The notes under the pieces were generated by a model. That model was not told the origin of the DNA, did no database searches, and was given only the letters and a program-made list of their open reading frames with translations. DNA of 64,000 bases, taken from Pseudomonadota bacterium (GTDB lineage Bacteria > Pseudomonadota > Alphaproteobacteria > Sphingomonadales > Sphingomonadaceae). The stretch spans positions 1-64,000 of the forward strand of contig JAEWZX010000001.1 in assembly GCA_023394965.1 (NCBI GenBank). The letters run 5' to 3'. Below are positions 50,096-59,294 of the stretch, one piece after another. Positions within the stretch are counted from its first letter, which is position 1, and each line of letters begins with the position of its first letter. The position numbers were made by a program, and so were the translations under genes.

Positions 50096-51274
50096 ATGAC
50101 CTACACCGCAGGCCGTATCGTCAACGATGCTGACGCGCACACCATGGAAACCCAGGACTGGCTGGCTCCCTATCTGGAGGGCGAGTACAAAGAGATGTAT
50201 TCGCAGGTCTATTCGAAGCGGGAAGGCGGCGAGCGAATCGTGAAGATGATCGATGCCGCCAAAGCGCGGAAGGCCGATCCTGAAGCCCGTGCGAAGGCTT
50301 TGGAAAATCCGATCGAAGGTGCCAAAGGCTGGCTTGGCTATGGTGGTTTCGACAAGGAAGAGCGGGTCGAAGCCCTCGACTGGCTGGGGTTCAACAGCCA
50401 ACTCGTCTTTCCTACATTCGGTTTGGCGGCGATCACCAGGGCGGTCGACAACGATCAGCGTTATGCTGCCGCCGTCGCTCTCAACAAGGCTCAGCAGGAC
50501 TTTTGCGATGCCGATGCGCGGATGGACTGCGTTGCGTTCACGCCTCTCGATGACCCCGATCGTGCTCTAGCAGAAGCGAAAAGGGCAGTTGCGGCAGGAG
50601 CAAAGGCCGTGATGTTCAGTGCCGGTCCGGCAGGTGACAAAAGCCCGGGCCATCCCGATCTGGACCCCTTCTGGCAGTTCCTTCAGGATAGCCGGATACC
50701 CTTCATGCTGCACATCGGACCGGGTACGAAAACCCAGCCGCCCAAGTTCAAGAACAATGGCCGCGACCAGGCGGTTGACCTGCATGGCGGGGGTGAAAAT
50801 CTGCGCTTTCCCGATTTCCTGTGCCTGTGGTTTGCGCCCCAGGAATTCCTCACGGCGATGGTCTATGACGGCGTGTTCATGCGCTTTCCGGAGCTGCGTG
50901 GTGGCGTGATCGAAAGCGGGGCCGGCTGGGTTCCGGAGTTCCTCCGCATGCTCGATCATGGATGGTATTCCTTCAGCAAGACGGATCAGTATCTGAAGGA
51001 TATGGATCTGATGCCGTCGGAATATATCAAACGCGCCGTCCGGTTCACGCCGTTCCCCAACGAAGATGTCGGCCGGATGATCAGCGACAGTTCGCCGGAG
51101 CTTTATATGTTCTCGAGCGACTACCCGCACCCGGAAGGGACGCGAGATCCATACGGGAAATTCGAAAACTCGCTCGAAGGGTTCGATGAGGATGTGAAGG
51201 ACATGTTCTATCGAACGAATTACGATCACATGATGTTTCGTGAAAGCGAGTCGCTGGCAGAAGCGGCCGAGTAA
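50096..51274 (+). CDS. Amidohydrolase 2 family protein (ACMSD-like)
   Basis: A 392-residue metal-dependent TIM-barrel protein of the amidohydrolase 2 type, whose members decarboxylate or hydrolyse aromatic and related acids. Visible landmarks are NDADAHTMETQDW (the first D-x-H metal motif), FPTFGLAA, FMLHIGPGT, GGVIESGAGWVPEFLRMLD and MFSSDYPHPEG, in which the S-D-Y-P-H is the hallmark near the last strand. AGGAGGAAAAG is a strong ribosome site. It is divergent from the thioesterase operon and convergent with the PrpD-like gene. Substrate unknown; 370-400 residues is usual. Confidence 0.9.
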   Translation: MTYTAGRIVNDADAHTMETQDWLAPYLEGEYKEMYSQVYSKREGGERIVKMIDAAKARKADPEARAKALENPIEGAKGWLGYGGFDKEERVEALDWLGFNSQLVFPTFGLAAITRAVDNDQRYAAAVALNKAQQDFCDADARMDCVAFTPLDDPDRALAEAKRAVAAGAKAVMFSAGPAGDKSPGHPDLDPFWQFLQDSRIPFMLHIGPGTKTQPPKFKNNGRDQAVDLHGGGENLRFPDFLCLWFAPQEFLTAMVYDGVFMRFPELRGGVIESGAGWVPEFLRMLDHGWYSFSKTDQYLKDMDLMPSEYIKRAVRFTPFPNEDVGRMISDSSPELYMFSSDYPHPEGTRDPYGKFENSLEGFDEDVKDMFYRTNYDHMMFRESESLAEAAE

Positions 51275-51302
51275 AGCCGGCCAGACTGGACTACCGATTA
51301 AA

Positions 51303-51327
51303 GGGGGCATCGCGAGATGCCCCCTTT
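51303..51327. terminator. Bidirectional terminator
   Basis: GGGGGCATC (51303-51311) pairs perfectly with GATGCCCCC (51316-51324) around GCGA. TTT follows on the plus strand and AAA precedes it, so it can serve both the amidohydrolase and the convergent PrpD-like gene. Confidence 0.82.
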
Positions 51328-51339
51328 ATTGCATCTCCC

Positions 51340-52863
51340 TCAGCTGCGGGCTGAATTCCCGTCGAAGCGCATCAGATCGATGATCGGTTCGATCGTCGGC
51401 GCATCGTCGAGAGTGTCACACAAGGCGACCAGGCGATCAGCTTTCGATCGACCCAGAACCGGTTCGATTAACTCGACTGCCTTTTCTTCCACCTCTGCTT
51501 TGCCAAGAGGGTGTGTGGGAAAGCCCGGCACGTAGGCGACATAGCGCTCCTGCTTGCTCCCATCCTTGAGAGTAATGGTGACGCGTGCGCTTTCCGTCCG
51601 GTCTTCGCCTTCGCCCATTTCCTGCGCTTCGTCACGAATGACAGTGACCTTGCGGGCGAAGGCTTTTGCCCGTTCATCGGTTTCCTGCCTGCTAAGCGAC
51701 TGTGCATCCACGAAATCGAGCCTTCCATCGAGCATGATGATGGCAGCGAGATAGGGAATGTTCAGCGCGGGCATGTTCGCGCGTTCGAATGTCGCCGCTT
51801 CCCCCGGCATGGCGACGACGATTTTTTCCACCTGATCGGGTGTGATCGATCGGCGCAGGTCCAGCAGGGCGCGAACCGCGGGCTGGGTGGGTCCTCCAAC
51901 CGGATAGCGTTTCATTGCCGCCAGCGACAGTTCGTACTTCTCGTGCAGGCCTTCCACCAGCGATGCATGGTTCTTGCCTTCGCCCTGAAAGGCGCGCCAG
52001 CGAAACCATGCATTCTCATTGTCGAAACTGGCCGGTACCCCTGTGAAGCCAAGTTTCGCCATATGCGCAGCCTGCAAGCCATTGCGGGCACCCATGCCGC
52101 CGAACACGAAAGCCTTCTCGATATGGCGGACATCGAGCAGCCATTGCCACGAACCCGACGCCTGCTGAGAGCAGTAGGCCAGCATATGGTCGACCTGATC
52201 CGCGCTCAGCCCCAGGAGCGACGCGGCAGCCGATGCCGCGCCGAAAACCGGTGCGACGCCATGATTGGCCAGCCCTGCCAGGTAAAGATTGCGTGTTCCG
52301 ATCGCCTTGGGCAGCCGGCCTGCAATCTCGTATCCGGCGGTCACTGCGCCTACCAGATCCGCACCCGATCTCTTGCTGGCGCGCGCTGTTTCGATGGCGA
52401 CCGGCACGATTGCCGGGCCGGGCTGGACATAGGCGGACGGGATGAAGTCGTTTATCTCTGCCGCATGGGCTGTCATGGCAGATGCGAAAACCGCATCCAC
52501 CGGTGATGCCGTCTGGCGTGAGCCGAGAATCGGACTTTTCCCGTCTGGCGACATGGCTGCGGCATAGTCACGCCCAAGCTTGGCCGCTTCGAGTGAATTG
52601 CAGGCGATGATCGACGCCAGCGTATCAAGTATGTGCAGCTTCGCCCGTTCCCTTATGGCCGAGGGAATGGAGTGGGCGGTCGCTCCGGCTATATAAGCCG
52701 TCAATGCGGGGGTTATTTCTTTCCAGTCGTCGTCGCCGGACGATGACTCGGAATTTTCACCCGTGCGCGCCTTTGCACTCGCTACCGAACTGCCTGCTGT
52801 CAGTACCGCTGCAGCGGCATACCCGGTTTTCATCATTTGCCTTCTTGTGAAATCGCCGATCAC
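51340..52863 (-). CDS. MmgE/PrpD family protein with Tat-type signal
   Basis: A 507-residue protein. The N-terminus FTRRQMMKTGYAAAAVLTAG has a twin-arginine motif and hydrophobic core ending near ASAKA, so export is predicted, unlike classical cytoplasmic 2-methylcitrate dehydratase. The MmgE/PrpD core follows: LHILDTLASIIACNSLEA, FASAMTAHAAEINDF, VAVIEAT-like VPVAIETAR, and VGGPTQPAVRALLDL. Family members dehydrate hydroxy-acids or isomerise decarboxylated products. It is divergent from the TetR gene at 52988, which may regulate it. Substrate unknown. Confidence 0.85.
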   Translation of the reverse strand: MIGDFTRRQMMKTGYAAAAVLTAGSSVASAKARTGENSESSSGDDDWKEITPALTAYIAGATAHSIPSAIRERAKLHILDTLASIIACNSLEAAKLGRDYAAAMSPDGKSPILGSRQTASPVDAVFASAMTAHAAEINDFIPSAYVQPGPAIVPVAIETARASKRSGADLVGAVTAGYEIAGRLPKAIGTRNLYLAGLANHGVAPVFGAASAAASLLGLSADQVDHMLAYCSQQASGSWQWLLDVRHIEKAFVFGGMGARNGLQAAHMAKLGFTGVPASFDNENAWFRWRAFQGEGKNHASLVEGLHEKYELSLAAMKRYPVGGPTQPAVRALLDLRRSITPDQVEKIVVAMPGEAATFERANMPALNIPYLAAIIMLDGRLDFVDAQSLSRQETDERAKAFARKVTVIRDEAQEMGEGEDRTESARVTITLKDGSKQERYVAYVPGFPTHPLGKAEVEEKAVELIEPVLGRSKADRLVALCDTLDDAPTIEPIIDLMRFDGNSARS

Positions 52864-52987
52864 TTCATTCTCCTGCCTTTTTCAGGGTGAGCGTGGCGAA
52901 TCGAAGCCTGACAGTCAAACCAATAAGCATAAGTGTGGGAGCGTAAAGGTTCTTGCCATCACAGGCGGCGCGCTTCACATCGGGCAG

Positions 52988-53578
52988 ATGACCGGATTGG
53001 ACGAAGGCGGCGATCGCGCCAGGCAGGTGTTGGAAACGGCCGAGACGATCATGCTGGAAACACGATCTGTTAGCCTGACACTCAACGACATTGCCGACCG
53101 GATCGGTGTCAGCCGCAGCTTGCTGTATGTCTATTACGACGGCGTTCCCGCGATTCTGGATGCCATTTTCCAGATCCATCTTGGCAGGTTGGAAGCGCGG
53201 TTGCCCCTGGACGATGCCAATAACGATCCGTTCGAAAGCCGGTCTGTCGATGCCAATTTGCAGTATTTTCACTATCTCGTGGAGGCGGGGCCGGTGCTGC
53301 AGCTCATTCTTCGCGAGCGGAACCAGGATAGTCCGCTCGGTGACGAAAGCAGGCGGCGGTTCATGCGTCTGGCGCGCGCATTGGCTGTCGAAACCAGCCG
53401 CGGGCTGGAGCTGAGCCCGCGTGAGGCATTTGTTCTGATAGAACTGAATGCAGCCATTCCCGAAGCGCTTGCTCGAATGGTGCGGAGCGGGGAGATCGAC
53501 AAGGATACTGCAATCGAAACCTGCCGCAGGCTGATCACTGCCTCGCTGCAGTCCTTTGTCCTGAGAAAAGCGCCCTAG
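52988..53578 (+). CDS. TetR-family regulator
   Basis: About 196 residues. The N-terminal helix-turn-helix is clear: LETAETIMLETRSVSLTLNDIADRIGVSRSLLYVYYDGVPAILDAIF, with the tail helix Y-x-Y-Y typical of TetR. The remainder is an all-helical ligand-binding domain. The ATG at 52988 fits the family start, though no strong ribosome site precedes it and longer frames run leftward. It is divergent from the PrpD-like gene and convergent with another TetR gene, sharing the bases CTAG as both stop codons. A short palindrome TGACAGTCA at 52909-52917 may be its operator. Confidence 0.85.
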   Translation: MTGLDEGGDRARQVLETAETIMLETRSVSLTLNDIADRIGVSRSLLYVYYDGVPAILDAIFQIHLGRLEARLPLDDANNDPFESRSVDANLQYFHYLVEAGPVLQLILRERNQDSPLGDESRRRFMRLARALAVETSRGLELSPREAFVLIELNAAIPEALARMVRSGEIDKDTAIETCRRLITASLQSFVLRKAP

Positions 53579-54426
53579 GCGGTTTGGCCCGAGGCGAACT
53601 TTTCGTCGCTTTCCGTCCCTGCCATCACGATGCTGAGGCAGATTGCCTCAACCATGGCCAAGGGCGCGCGGCGGCTTGCGACGATACCGCCCGCCTTGAG
53701 CGAAACCGCTGTCAGCGCGGCGGTGGATGCCTTGGCGCTGGCCAGATCCATGGCGCCGCCCTGTACCAATTGTTTCAAGATAGGCTCGCGCGCAGCTTCG
53801 CCCTTGGCCGCGCGCTCGTGTTTCAGGGCCTGTCTCACTTCAGGCAGGTGCAGCAGCATTTGCATGAGGGGGCCGCGGCTGTGGGCTTCGTGAAGATAGC
53901 CGATCGTGGATAGCATGACGCGCGTGTAGTGGGAGGAGTCGCGCGCGATGGTTTTACGGCGATGTTTTTCCTGCGCATCGATTTCGCGGCGTGCCAGGGC
54001 GACGAGGAGATCGGTCCGGCCGCCGAAGCAGTTGTGTACCTGGGTTTCACTGATCCCCACGCTTCGCGCCACCGAGCGCATCGTCACTGCCGATACGCCT
54101 TCCCGGATTGCGATGTCGCTGGCGGCGTCCAGCAGCTGCTGTCGCCGCGATTCGGCGGACATGCGTGTCCGCATACCGGGCGATTGCCGTGGTTGCCGGC
54201 GGCCCAGCGCGAAAATCTCGCTCAGACCGACCGGGGCCGGCGGCAAATCGGGCTGGGTATCCCGCGCCTCGACGCTCCTGGTCCAGTGGGATCGCGACGG
54301 GCGGGGGATGTCCAGCCGATCGCAGATCTTCGCCAGGCCGTTGCCGGTGAGGCCATAGCGGGATGCCACATTCCCCAGTGGCGCGGACCAAATCAAGTCG
54401 AATAGCTCTGCTCGGGTCACTTCCAT
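53575..54426 (-). CDS. TetR-type regulator with an extra N-terminal helix-turn-helix-like domain
   Basis: A 283-residue protein with two DNA-binding-like parts. Residues 1-50 read VTRAELFDLIWSAPLGNVASRYGLTGNGLAKICDRLDIPRPSRSHW, matching a small domain found at the start of various uncharacterised bacterial proteins (L-x-x-x-V-W-x-x-P ... L-A-K-I-C ... I-P-x-P-x-x-x-W). Residues 90-140 form a TetR helix-turn-helix (RRQQLLDAASDIAIREGVSAVTMRSVARSVGISETQVHNCFG). The ligand domain follows. It is divergent from the esterase-TonB receptor operon at 54579, so it may control that operon. The fusion is unusual to me. Confidence 0.82.
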   Translation of the reverse strand: MEVTRAELFDLIWSAPLGNVASRYGLTGNGLAKICDRLDIPRPSRSHWTRSVEARDTQPDLPPAPVGLSEIFALGRRQPRQSPGMRTRMSAESRRQQLLDAASDIAIREGVSAVTMRSVARSVGISETQVHNCFGGRTDLLVALARREIDAQEKHRRKTIARDSSHYTRVMLSTIGYLHEAHSRGPLMQMLLHLPEVRQALKHERAAKGEAAREPILKQLVQGGAMDLASAKASTAALTAVSLKAGGIVASRRAPLAMVEAICLSIVMAGTESDEKFASGQTA

Positions 54427-54578
54427 CCCTCAGAGATAGGCGCGATCCCCCCAATCTGTCCACCGGCACCCGTGCTGGGCGGGAGGTCAATATTGTTCGC
54501 GTACCCAATCTTCAAAAATGTTTGTTGTTAGGTCGTAAATAAGCGGCTAAGCAGATGGGGAGGAAATGGGAGAGAGAT

Positions 54579-55988
54579 GTGAGGGGATTCCTGAATTCGC
54601 TCATGGGTGCGGTGCTGATTGGTGGTTTCCAGTCGTCCGCCGCTTATGCGCAAATGCCCGAGTCGATCGATCCAGTGACTGTTTCGGTTGAGGCTGGAAC
54701 ATTGCAGGGATCGCGCGAAAATGGCGTACTTGTTTTTCGAGGCGTTCCCTATTCCGCTTCGCCGACAGGTAGTTATCGGTGGCGTCCTCCGCAGCCGGTG
54801 CAATCATGGCCCGGGGTTCGATCCGCAACGGCGCATGAGCCGGCATGTGTCCAGCCGGTGGATCTCGATACCACAGTGGCCAACTTCGGCGGAGTTAATG
54901 GAGCGCAGTCCGAAGACTGCCTCTATCTGACCATCACTGCGCCGGAAAATGCTCGTGGAGCGCCGGTTCTGGTGTGGTTTCACGGCGGTGCGTTCTTCCT
55001 TGGGGCGGGTAGCCTGGGTTCCTACGATGGCACGGCCAATGCCCGGCATGGGGTGATCACCGTCAGTGTAAACTACCGGCTCGGTGCGCTGGCGAACTTT
55101 GTGCACCCGGCGCTTGCGGCCGAGCACCCTGAAGAACCTCAGGGTAATTATGCTCTGCAAGACAGCGTTGCTGCTCTGGAATGGGTCAGGGACAACATCG
55201 CTGCATTTGGAGGGGATGCCACTCGTGTGACCATTGCTGGCCAGTCGGCCGGTGGCGGGATCGTCACTAACTTGCTCGCCCTGCCGTCGGCTGAGGGGCT
55301 GTTCGACAAGGCTATTGTCCAATCAGGCAGTCTTCTGCTTCCCGACCGCCCCCGCGAAAAGGCGCAGGCAATGGCTGTGGATGCCTTGGAGGGCATCGGT
55401 ATCGGCGCAGATGCTACGGCTGAAGACCTGCGCAGCATTTCCGCGCAAACCTTTGCTGCTTCGAACGATCTGCGGGCAGGCTTCTTCTTTACCCCCGACG
55501 CGAAGTTCAAGCCGGAGACGGCGATCGATGCGCTGCGTGCCGGAGAAGAAACAGATGTGCCCCTGCTCGTTGGCGCAAACATGGGCGAGGGCGGGTTCCG
55601 CGCTGCGCGTAGCTTCGCAGCACTGGCTGGCGACGAGGGGGCACCGGCCTTCCTGTACCGTTTCGACCATACGCCTGCCTTTCGTGCAGATGAGTGGCAG
55701 AGCGGCCCGGTACATTCGGCGGAGCTCATGTTTACTTTCGACTCCATCGATAAGTCGAGTTGGGGTGGTGAGCGTGCGGATTCTGTCGATCGGAATTTGG
55801 CCGCGAAGGTGAACGCCTGCTGGGCGGCATTCATCAAAATGCCTGCGGGTGCGCGAAGCTTCGAATGTGCCGACGGTTTCGTCTGGCAGCCATACGAGAA
55901 GGGTGGGCAGGCAGTTCTTATAGAAACTGACGGGCTCCGCATGGCTCCGGCCGATGCGTTGCCGGATGGCCCTCAGAAAACCGAATAA
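54579..55988 (+). CDS. Type B carboxylesterase, short form
   Basis: About 469 residues. I favour the GTG at 54579: it follows GGGAGAGAG and gives a normal signal peptide (RGFLNSLMGAVLIGGFQSSA, cut near YAQ). An ATG at 54555 is too close to its GGAGG. The triad is present: Ser in AGQSAGGG, Glu in GANMGEGGF, His in GPVHSAELMFTF. Between the Glu and the FLYRFDH strand only about 25 residues remain; the esterase at 44328 has nearly 90, so a lid-type segment is missing. It is cotranscribed with the TonB receptor 30 bases downstream, suggesting ester cleavage of the receptor cargo. Confidence 0.88.
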   Translation: MRGFLNSLMGAVLIGGFQSSAAYAQMPESIDPVTVSVEAGTLQGSRENGVLVFRGVPYSASPTGSYRWRPPQPVQSWPGVRSATAHEPACVQPVDLDTTVANFGGVNGAQSEDCLYLTITAPENARGAPVLVWFHGGAFFLGAGSLGSYDGTANARHGVITVSVNYRLGALANFVHPALAAEHPEEPQGNYALQDSVAALEWVRDNIAAFGGDATRVTIAGQSAGGGIVTNLLALPSAEGLFDKAIVQSGSLLLPDRPREKAQAMAVDALEGIGIGADATAEDLRSISAQTFAASNDLRAGFFFTPDAKFKPETAIDALRAGEETDVPLLVGANMGEGGFRAARSFAALAGDEGAPAFLYRFDHTPAFRADEWQSGPVHSAELMFTFDSIDKSSWGGERADSVDRNLAAKVNACWAAFIKMPAGARSFECADGFVWQPYEKGGQAVLIETDGLRMAPADALPDGPQKTE

Positions 55989-56018
55989 TATCAAGTAAAA
56001 AGCGATTGGGAGAGAACA

Positions 56019-59000
56019 ATGAATCGGAAGACAAGATACCTCTTGGGAACGACCCTGGTTTTCCCGGCCTTGCTCGCGAGCAGTATGACCAGTGCGCAAG
56101 ACGCACCGGCGCCCGACGAGACAGATCAACCCGTCGCTACGCAAGACGCAGGGACGATTGTGGTCACCGGCTCATACATTCGCGGTACTTCTGAAGAAGG
56201 TGTCCTGCCGGTCGATGTCTTCGGCGTCGAAGAACTTAATCAGCGCGGGATCGACAGCCCGCTGGAGTTCATCAAAACCCTGCCCTCCGTAGGTCCGGTT
56301 CTGGGCGACTCAAACCAGTATGGCGCAGGCGGCAGCCAGGGCGTCGGCTCGATCAACCTGCGCAGCCTCGGGCGGGAACGTACGCTGGTCCTGATGAATG
56401 GACAGCGCTTCTTTCCCGAGCCTGGCGATGGTGCCGCGGATACCAATCTCATACCCATGTTCGCTCTCCAGCGCGTGGAGGTTCTGAAAGATGGCGCCGC
56501 TTCGACCTATGGTTCGGATGCCATTGCCGGCGTTGCCAACTTCATCACCCGCACCAATTTCGAAGGGGTCGAAGTTGCGGGGAATTGGCAGTTCGTCAAC
56601 GGATCCGACGACAATTACCAAGCCAGCATTCTGGTCGGAAAGAACTTCGGTTCGGCCAACATCATGGTCGGTGCGGGTTATCAACATAGGTCCGAACTCC
56701 CGGCCAGTGAACGCGATTTCACGCAGCTTCCCTATGAAGTGAACCCATCGGGCTGGTCACCCCTGAACAATCCGGGTGTGTATTTGCCCCAGACGGCAAC
56801 CGGAACATCGCTGGCGCAGCCCGCCATCGATGGAAATCTGCTCGAAGCGTGCAACAACCTCGGCGGTATCGAGGTGCCGATCTCGTCGTTCTCCACGTGC
56901 CGGTATTCCTACATACCGTTTGTAAATCTGATCGAGAAGGAAGACCGTTATCAGGTCTTCGGGCAGTTTACTGTCGACCTTTCGGACACGCTGAGCTTCC
57001 GCGCGGATGCCCTGTATTCCCATACCGAATTGCCAGAGCTCGGCTATTCACCAAGCTATCCGGTAACGCAGAGCCCACGCGGGCCAGGCACGAGTTCTCG
57101 GTTTATCGTGCCTCGCAGCAATCCAAACTACCAGAATTTCATTGATACGACATTTGGTCCGGGATCGCTGCCGGATCTGGCGTCGGCCTATTCCGTGATT
57201 GTCCTGTGGCGTCCGTTCGGATCGGGCGGGAACCCGCTCGACCCTCGCGGTGCGGGTGAAGGTGGTGTCTTCAATAATGCCTGGCGGGTATCGGGCGGCT
57301 TCGAAAAGGAGCTGTCCGACAGCATGCGGATCAATCTCAATGGATTGTACCTGCGCAGCAACCGGACCTTCTACTCTCGGGATTTCGTCAGCGATCGCCT
57401 GCAGCGGGCACTCAATGGTCTCGGCGGGCCAAACTGCAATACTCTGACGCCGGGGCAGAACGGCTGCTCATACTGGAACCCCTTCATCAGCCAATCGCCT
57501 GGGAATGCTGCGCTTGGCCTCGATAATCCGGCCTATGTTCCCGGTTCCGAGAATAGTGAAGAACTGATCAACTGGGTGCGCCAGAAGAACGGCACAAACG
57601 CTTTCGAAGAACTGTATACTGTGGATCTCGTCGTAAGCGGTGAAACCCAGGTCGCAGGCATGGACGTTGGCTATGCGTTCGGCGGACAGCACAGGCGAAG
57701 CCTCTTCGTTTCGAAGGCAATCAACCGCTTCAGCGATCCGGATGCGTACCCTTGCGCAGTCGATGGGGATCGCAGCTGCCTGGATGATCCGACAGACAAT
57801 CTGGTGCCTGTCGGTGCCTTCACCTTCCTGGGCAATTATCCGTCCGCCAATCTGACGCAATCGATCAACGCGTTGTTTGCGGAAGTGAAGGTCAATCCCA
57901 CACCCGATATCGAACTTGTCGGTGCCGTGCGTTTTGAAGATTATGGCGATCCGGTCGGGTCGACCATCAATCCCAAATTTTCGGCCCGAATCCAGGCAAC
58001 CGATTTCCTCGCATTCCGCGGTTCTATCGGCACGACCTTTCGAGGGCCTCTGCCTAGCGACCTGAGTTCGTCCGGGGCGAGCGCTGTTGCTGGCATCGAC
58101 GCCATCAACAACGAATTTCGTGCGACCGATTCCGGCGGCAATCCGGATCTGGATCCGGAAACTGCGCTGACTTATAATATCGGAGCGGTGCTTTCGACTG
58201 GGGGCCTGACCTTCAGCGTAGATTACTGGACCTATGAGTTCGATGGCCAGTTTACGGAACTGCCGTTCCAGCAAATTGCCAACGCGATCGCGCCTGGCCG
58301 TTCGGGTACCCAGCTCGTCGATTGTTCAAGCCCGTTTACGCAGTATGTGACGTTCCAGGGCGGCGAGTGTACTCAGGGTGTGACGATCGCTCGGGATATC
58401 GCACGTATTCGCACGCAAACGGTCAACGGACCGGATGTGACAACTCGAGGCCTGGATTTCACGCTCAATTATCGCCGTTATTTCGGTGATGTTGCGTTCA
58501 GCTTCGGCGCGAACGCGACATATGTGCTCGATTACAAATACGATGCATTCGAGTTCAACGGATTGCAGTTCGATCAAGGGTATGAGGCATCCGGCTGGGC
58601 AAATTACGGCCGGGATCCCGGTACGGTTTCGAAATGGCGTGGCAATGCATTTGCATCGCTCGGTTTCGAGCCGGTCACTCTGACATACAATGTGAACTAT
58701 ATCGGCGGTGTGGACGATAACCGCTGCTATGATCGCGCAACCGGTGCAGTGATCGATCCCTGTGCTGCCACCGAATTCGGGGGCACCAACTTTGGGCGCC
58801 GTATCGGCAGCTTCATCCAGCACGACCTGCTCGCTTCGATCGACCTCGATCTGGGCGGTTTGGATGTGACGCTGAATGGCGGCATCGAGAATATCTTCGA
58901 TCGCGACCCCGCCGGGGCACGGCTGGAATATGGCTATGACCCGTTCATCGGCTCGGCCATCGGCCGCACGTTCAAGCTTGGGACCAAGGTTCGCTTCTGA
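56019..59000 (+). CDS. TonB-dependent receptor
   Basis: A 993-residue receptor. Signal peptide MNRKTRYLLGTTLVFPALLA cuts near TSAQDA; the TonB box region is GTIVVTGSYIRG. Plug motifs include LEFIKTLPSVGPVLGDSNQYG, GVGSINLRSLGRERTLVLMNGQRFF and LKDGAASTYGSDAIAGVANFIT. The C-terminus GRTFKLGTKVRF ends in phenylalanine. GGGAGAG precedes the ATG. It is coupled to an exported esterase upstream and followed by its own terminator, then by thiolase and acyl-CoA ligase genes. This points to uptake of an ester or acyl compound that is later CoA-activated. Confidence 0.92.
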   Translation: MNRKTRYLLGTTLVFPALLASSMTSAQDAPAPDETDQPVATQDAGTIVVTGSYIRGTSEEGVLPVDVFGVEELNQRGIDSPLEFIKTLPSVGPVLGDSNQYGAGGSQGVGSINLRSLGRERTLVLMNGQRFFPEPGDGAADTNLIPMFALQRVEVLKDGAASTYGSDAIAGVANFITRTNFEGVEVAGNWQFVNGSDDNYQASILVGKNFGSANIMVGAGYQHRSELPASERDFTQLPYEVNPSGWSPLNNPGVYLPQTATGTSLAQPAIDGNLLEACNNLGGIEVPISSFSTCRYSYIPFVNLIEKEDRYQVFGQFTVDLSDTLSFRADALYSHTELPELGYSPSYPVTQSPRGPGTSSRFIVPRSNPNYQNFIDTTFGPGSLPDLASAYSVIVLWRPFGSGGNPLDPRGAGEGGVFNNAWRVSGGFEKELSDSMRINLNGLYLRSNRTFYSRDFVSDRLQRALNGLGGPNCNTLTPGQNGCSYWNPFISQSPGNAALGLDNPAYVPGSENSEELINWVRQKNGTNAFEELYTVDLVVSGETQVAGMDVGYAFGGQHRRSLFVSKAINRFSDPDAYPCAVDGDRSCLDDPTDNLVPVGAFTFLGNYPSANLTQSINALFAEVKVNPTPDIELVGAVRFEDYGDPVGSTINPKFSARIQATDFLAFRGSIGTTFRGPLPSDLSSSGASAVAGIDAINNEFRATDSGGNPDLDPETALTYNIGAVLSTGGLTFSVDYWTYEFDGQFTELPFQQIANAIAPGRSGTQLVDCSSPFTQYVTFQGGECTQGVTIARDIARIRTQTVNGPDVTTRGLDFTLNYRRYFGDVAFSFGANATYVLDYKYDAFEFNGLQFDQGYEASGWANYGRDPGTVSKWRGNAFASLGFEPVTLTYNVNYIGGVDDNRCYDRATGAVIDPCAATEFGGTNFGRRIGSFIQHDLLASIDLDLGGLDVTLNGGIENIFDRDPAGARLEYGYDPFIGSAIGRTFKLGTKVRF

Positions 59001-59031
59001 TTCTTCTCTCCCGGAAGCGAAAATTCGGGAA

Positions 59032-59065
59032 GGGGCGGAGGCTTTCGAGCTCTCCGCCCCTTTTT
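59032..59065 (+). terminator. Rho-independent terminator after TonB receptor
   Basis: GGGGCGGAG (59032-59040) pairs with CTCCGCCCC (59052-59060), loop of eleven bases, followed by TTTTT. It ends the esterase-receptor operon. Confidence 0.88.
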
Positions 59066-59176
59066 GTGAGAATCTCGATAGTCGGCGAATGGGGAGGGCT
59101 CGTGCGGCGGGGCCAGCAAAGCTATGTTTACGTACCGTATATTCCGAAGGCGAAGTTTATAACGATAATATGAGGT

Positions 59177-59214
59177 GAAACTAATCCATACCAAATTTTT
59201 AGATATGGTGTTTC
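59177..59214. promoter_or_regulatory. Imperfect inverted repeat before thiolase operon
   Basis: Arms GAAAC (59177-59181) and GTTTC (59210-59214), and CCATA (59186-59190) and TATGG (59204-59208), surround an AT-rich centre. The outer arms are not evenly spaced. It lies in the AT-rich leader 81-118 bases before the thiolase start and could be an operator for one of the nearby TetR proteins. Confidence 0.35.
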
Positions 59215-59294
59215 GAAGCTTGCGTCCGGCCGCGGATTGAGGCTATCCCTCCGGGAAAATGCCGTATGGCGAAAACGGGAAAGGAATAACTGAG

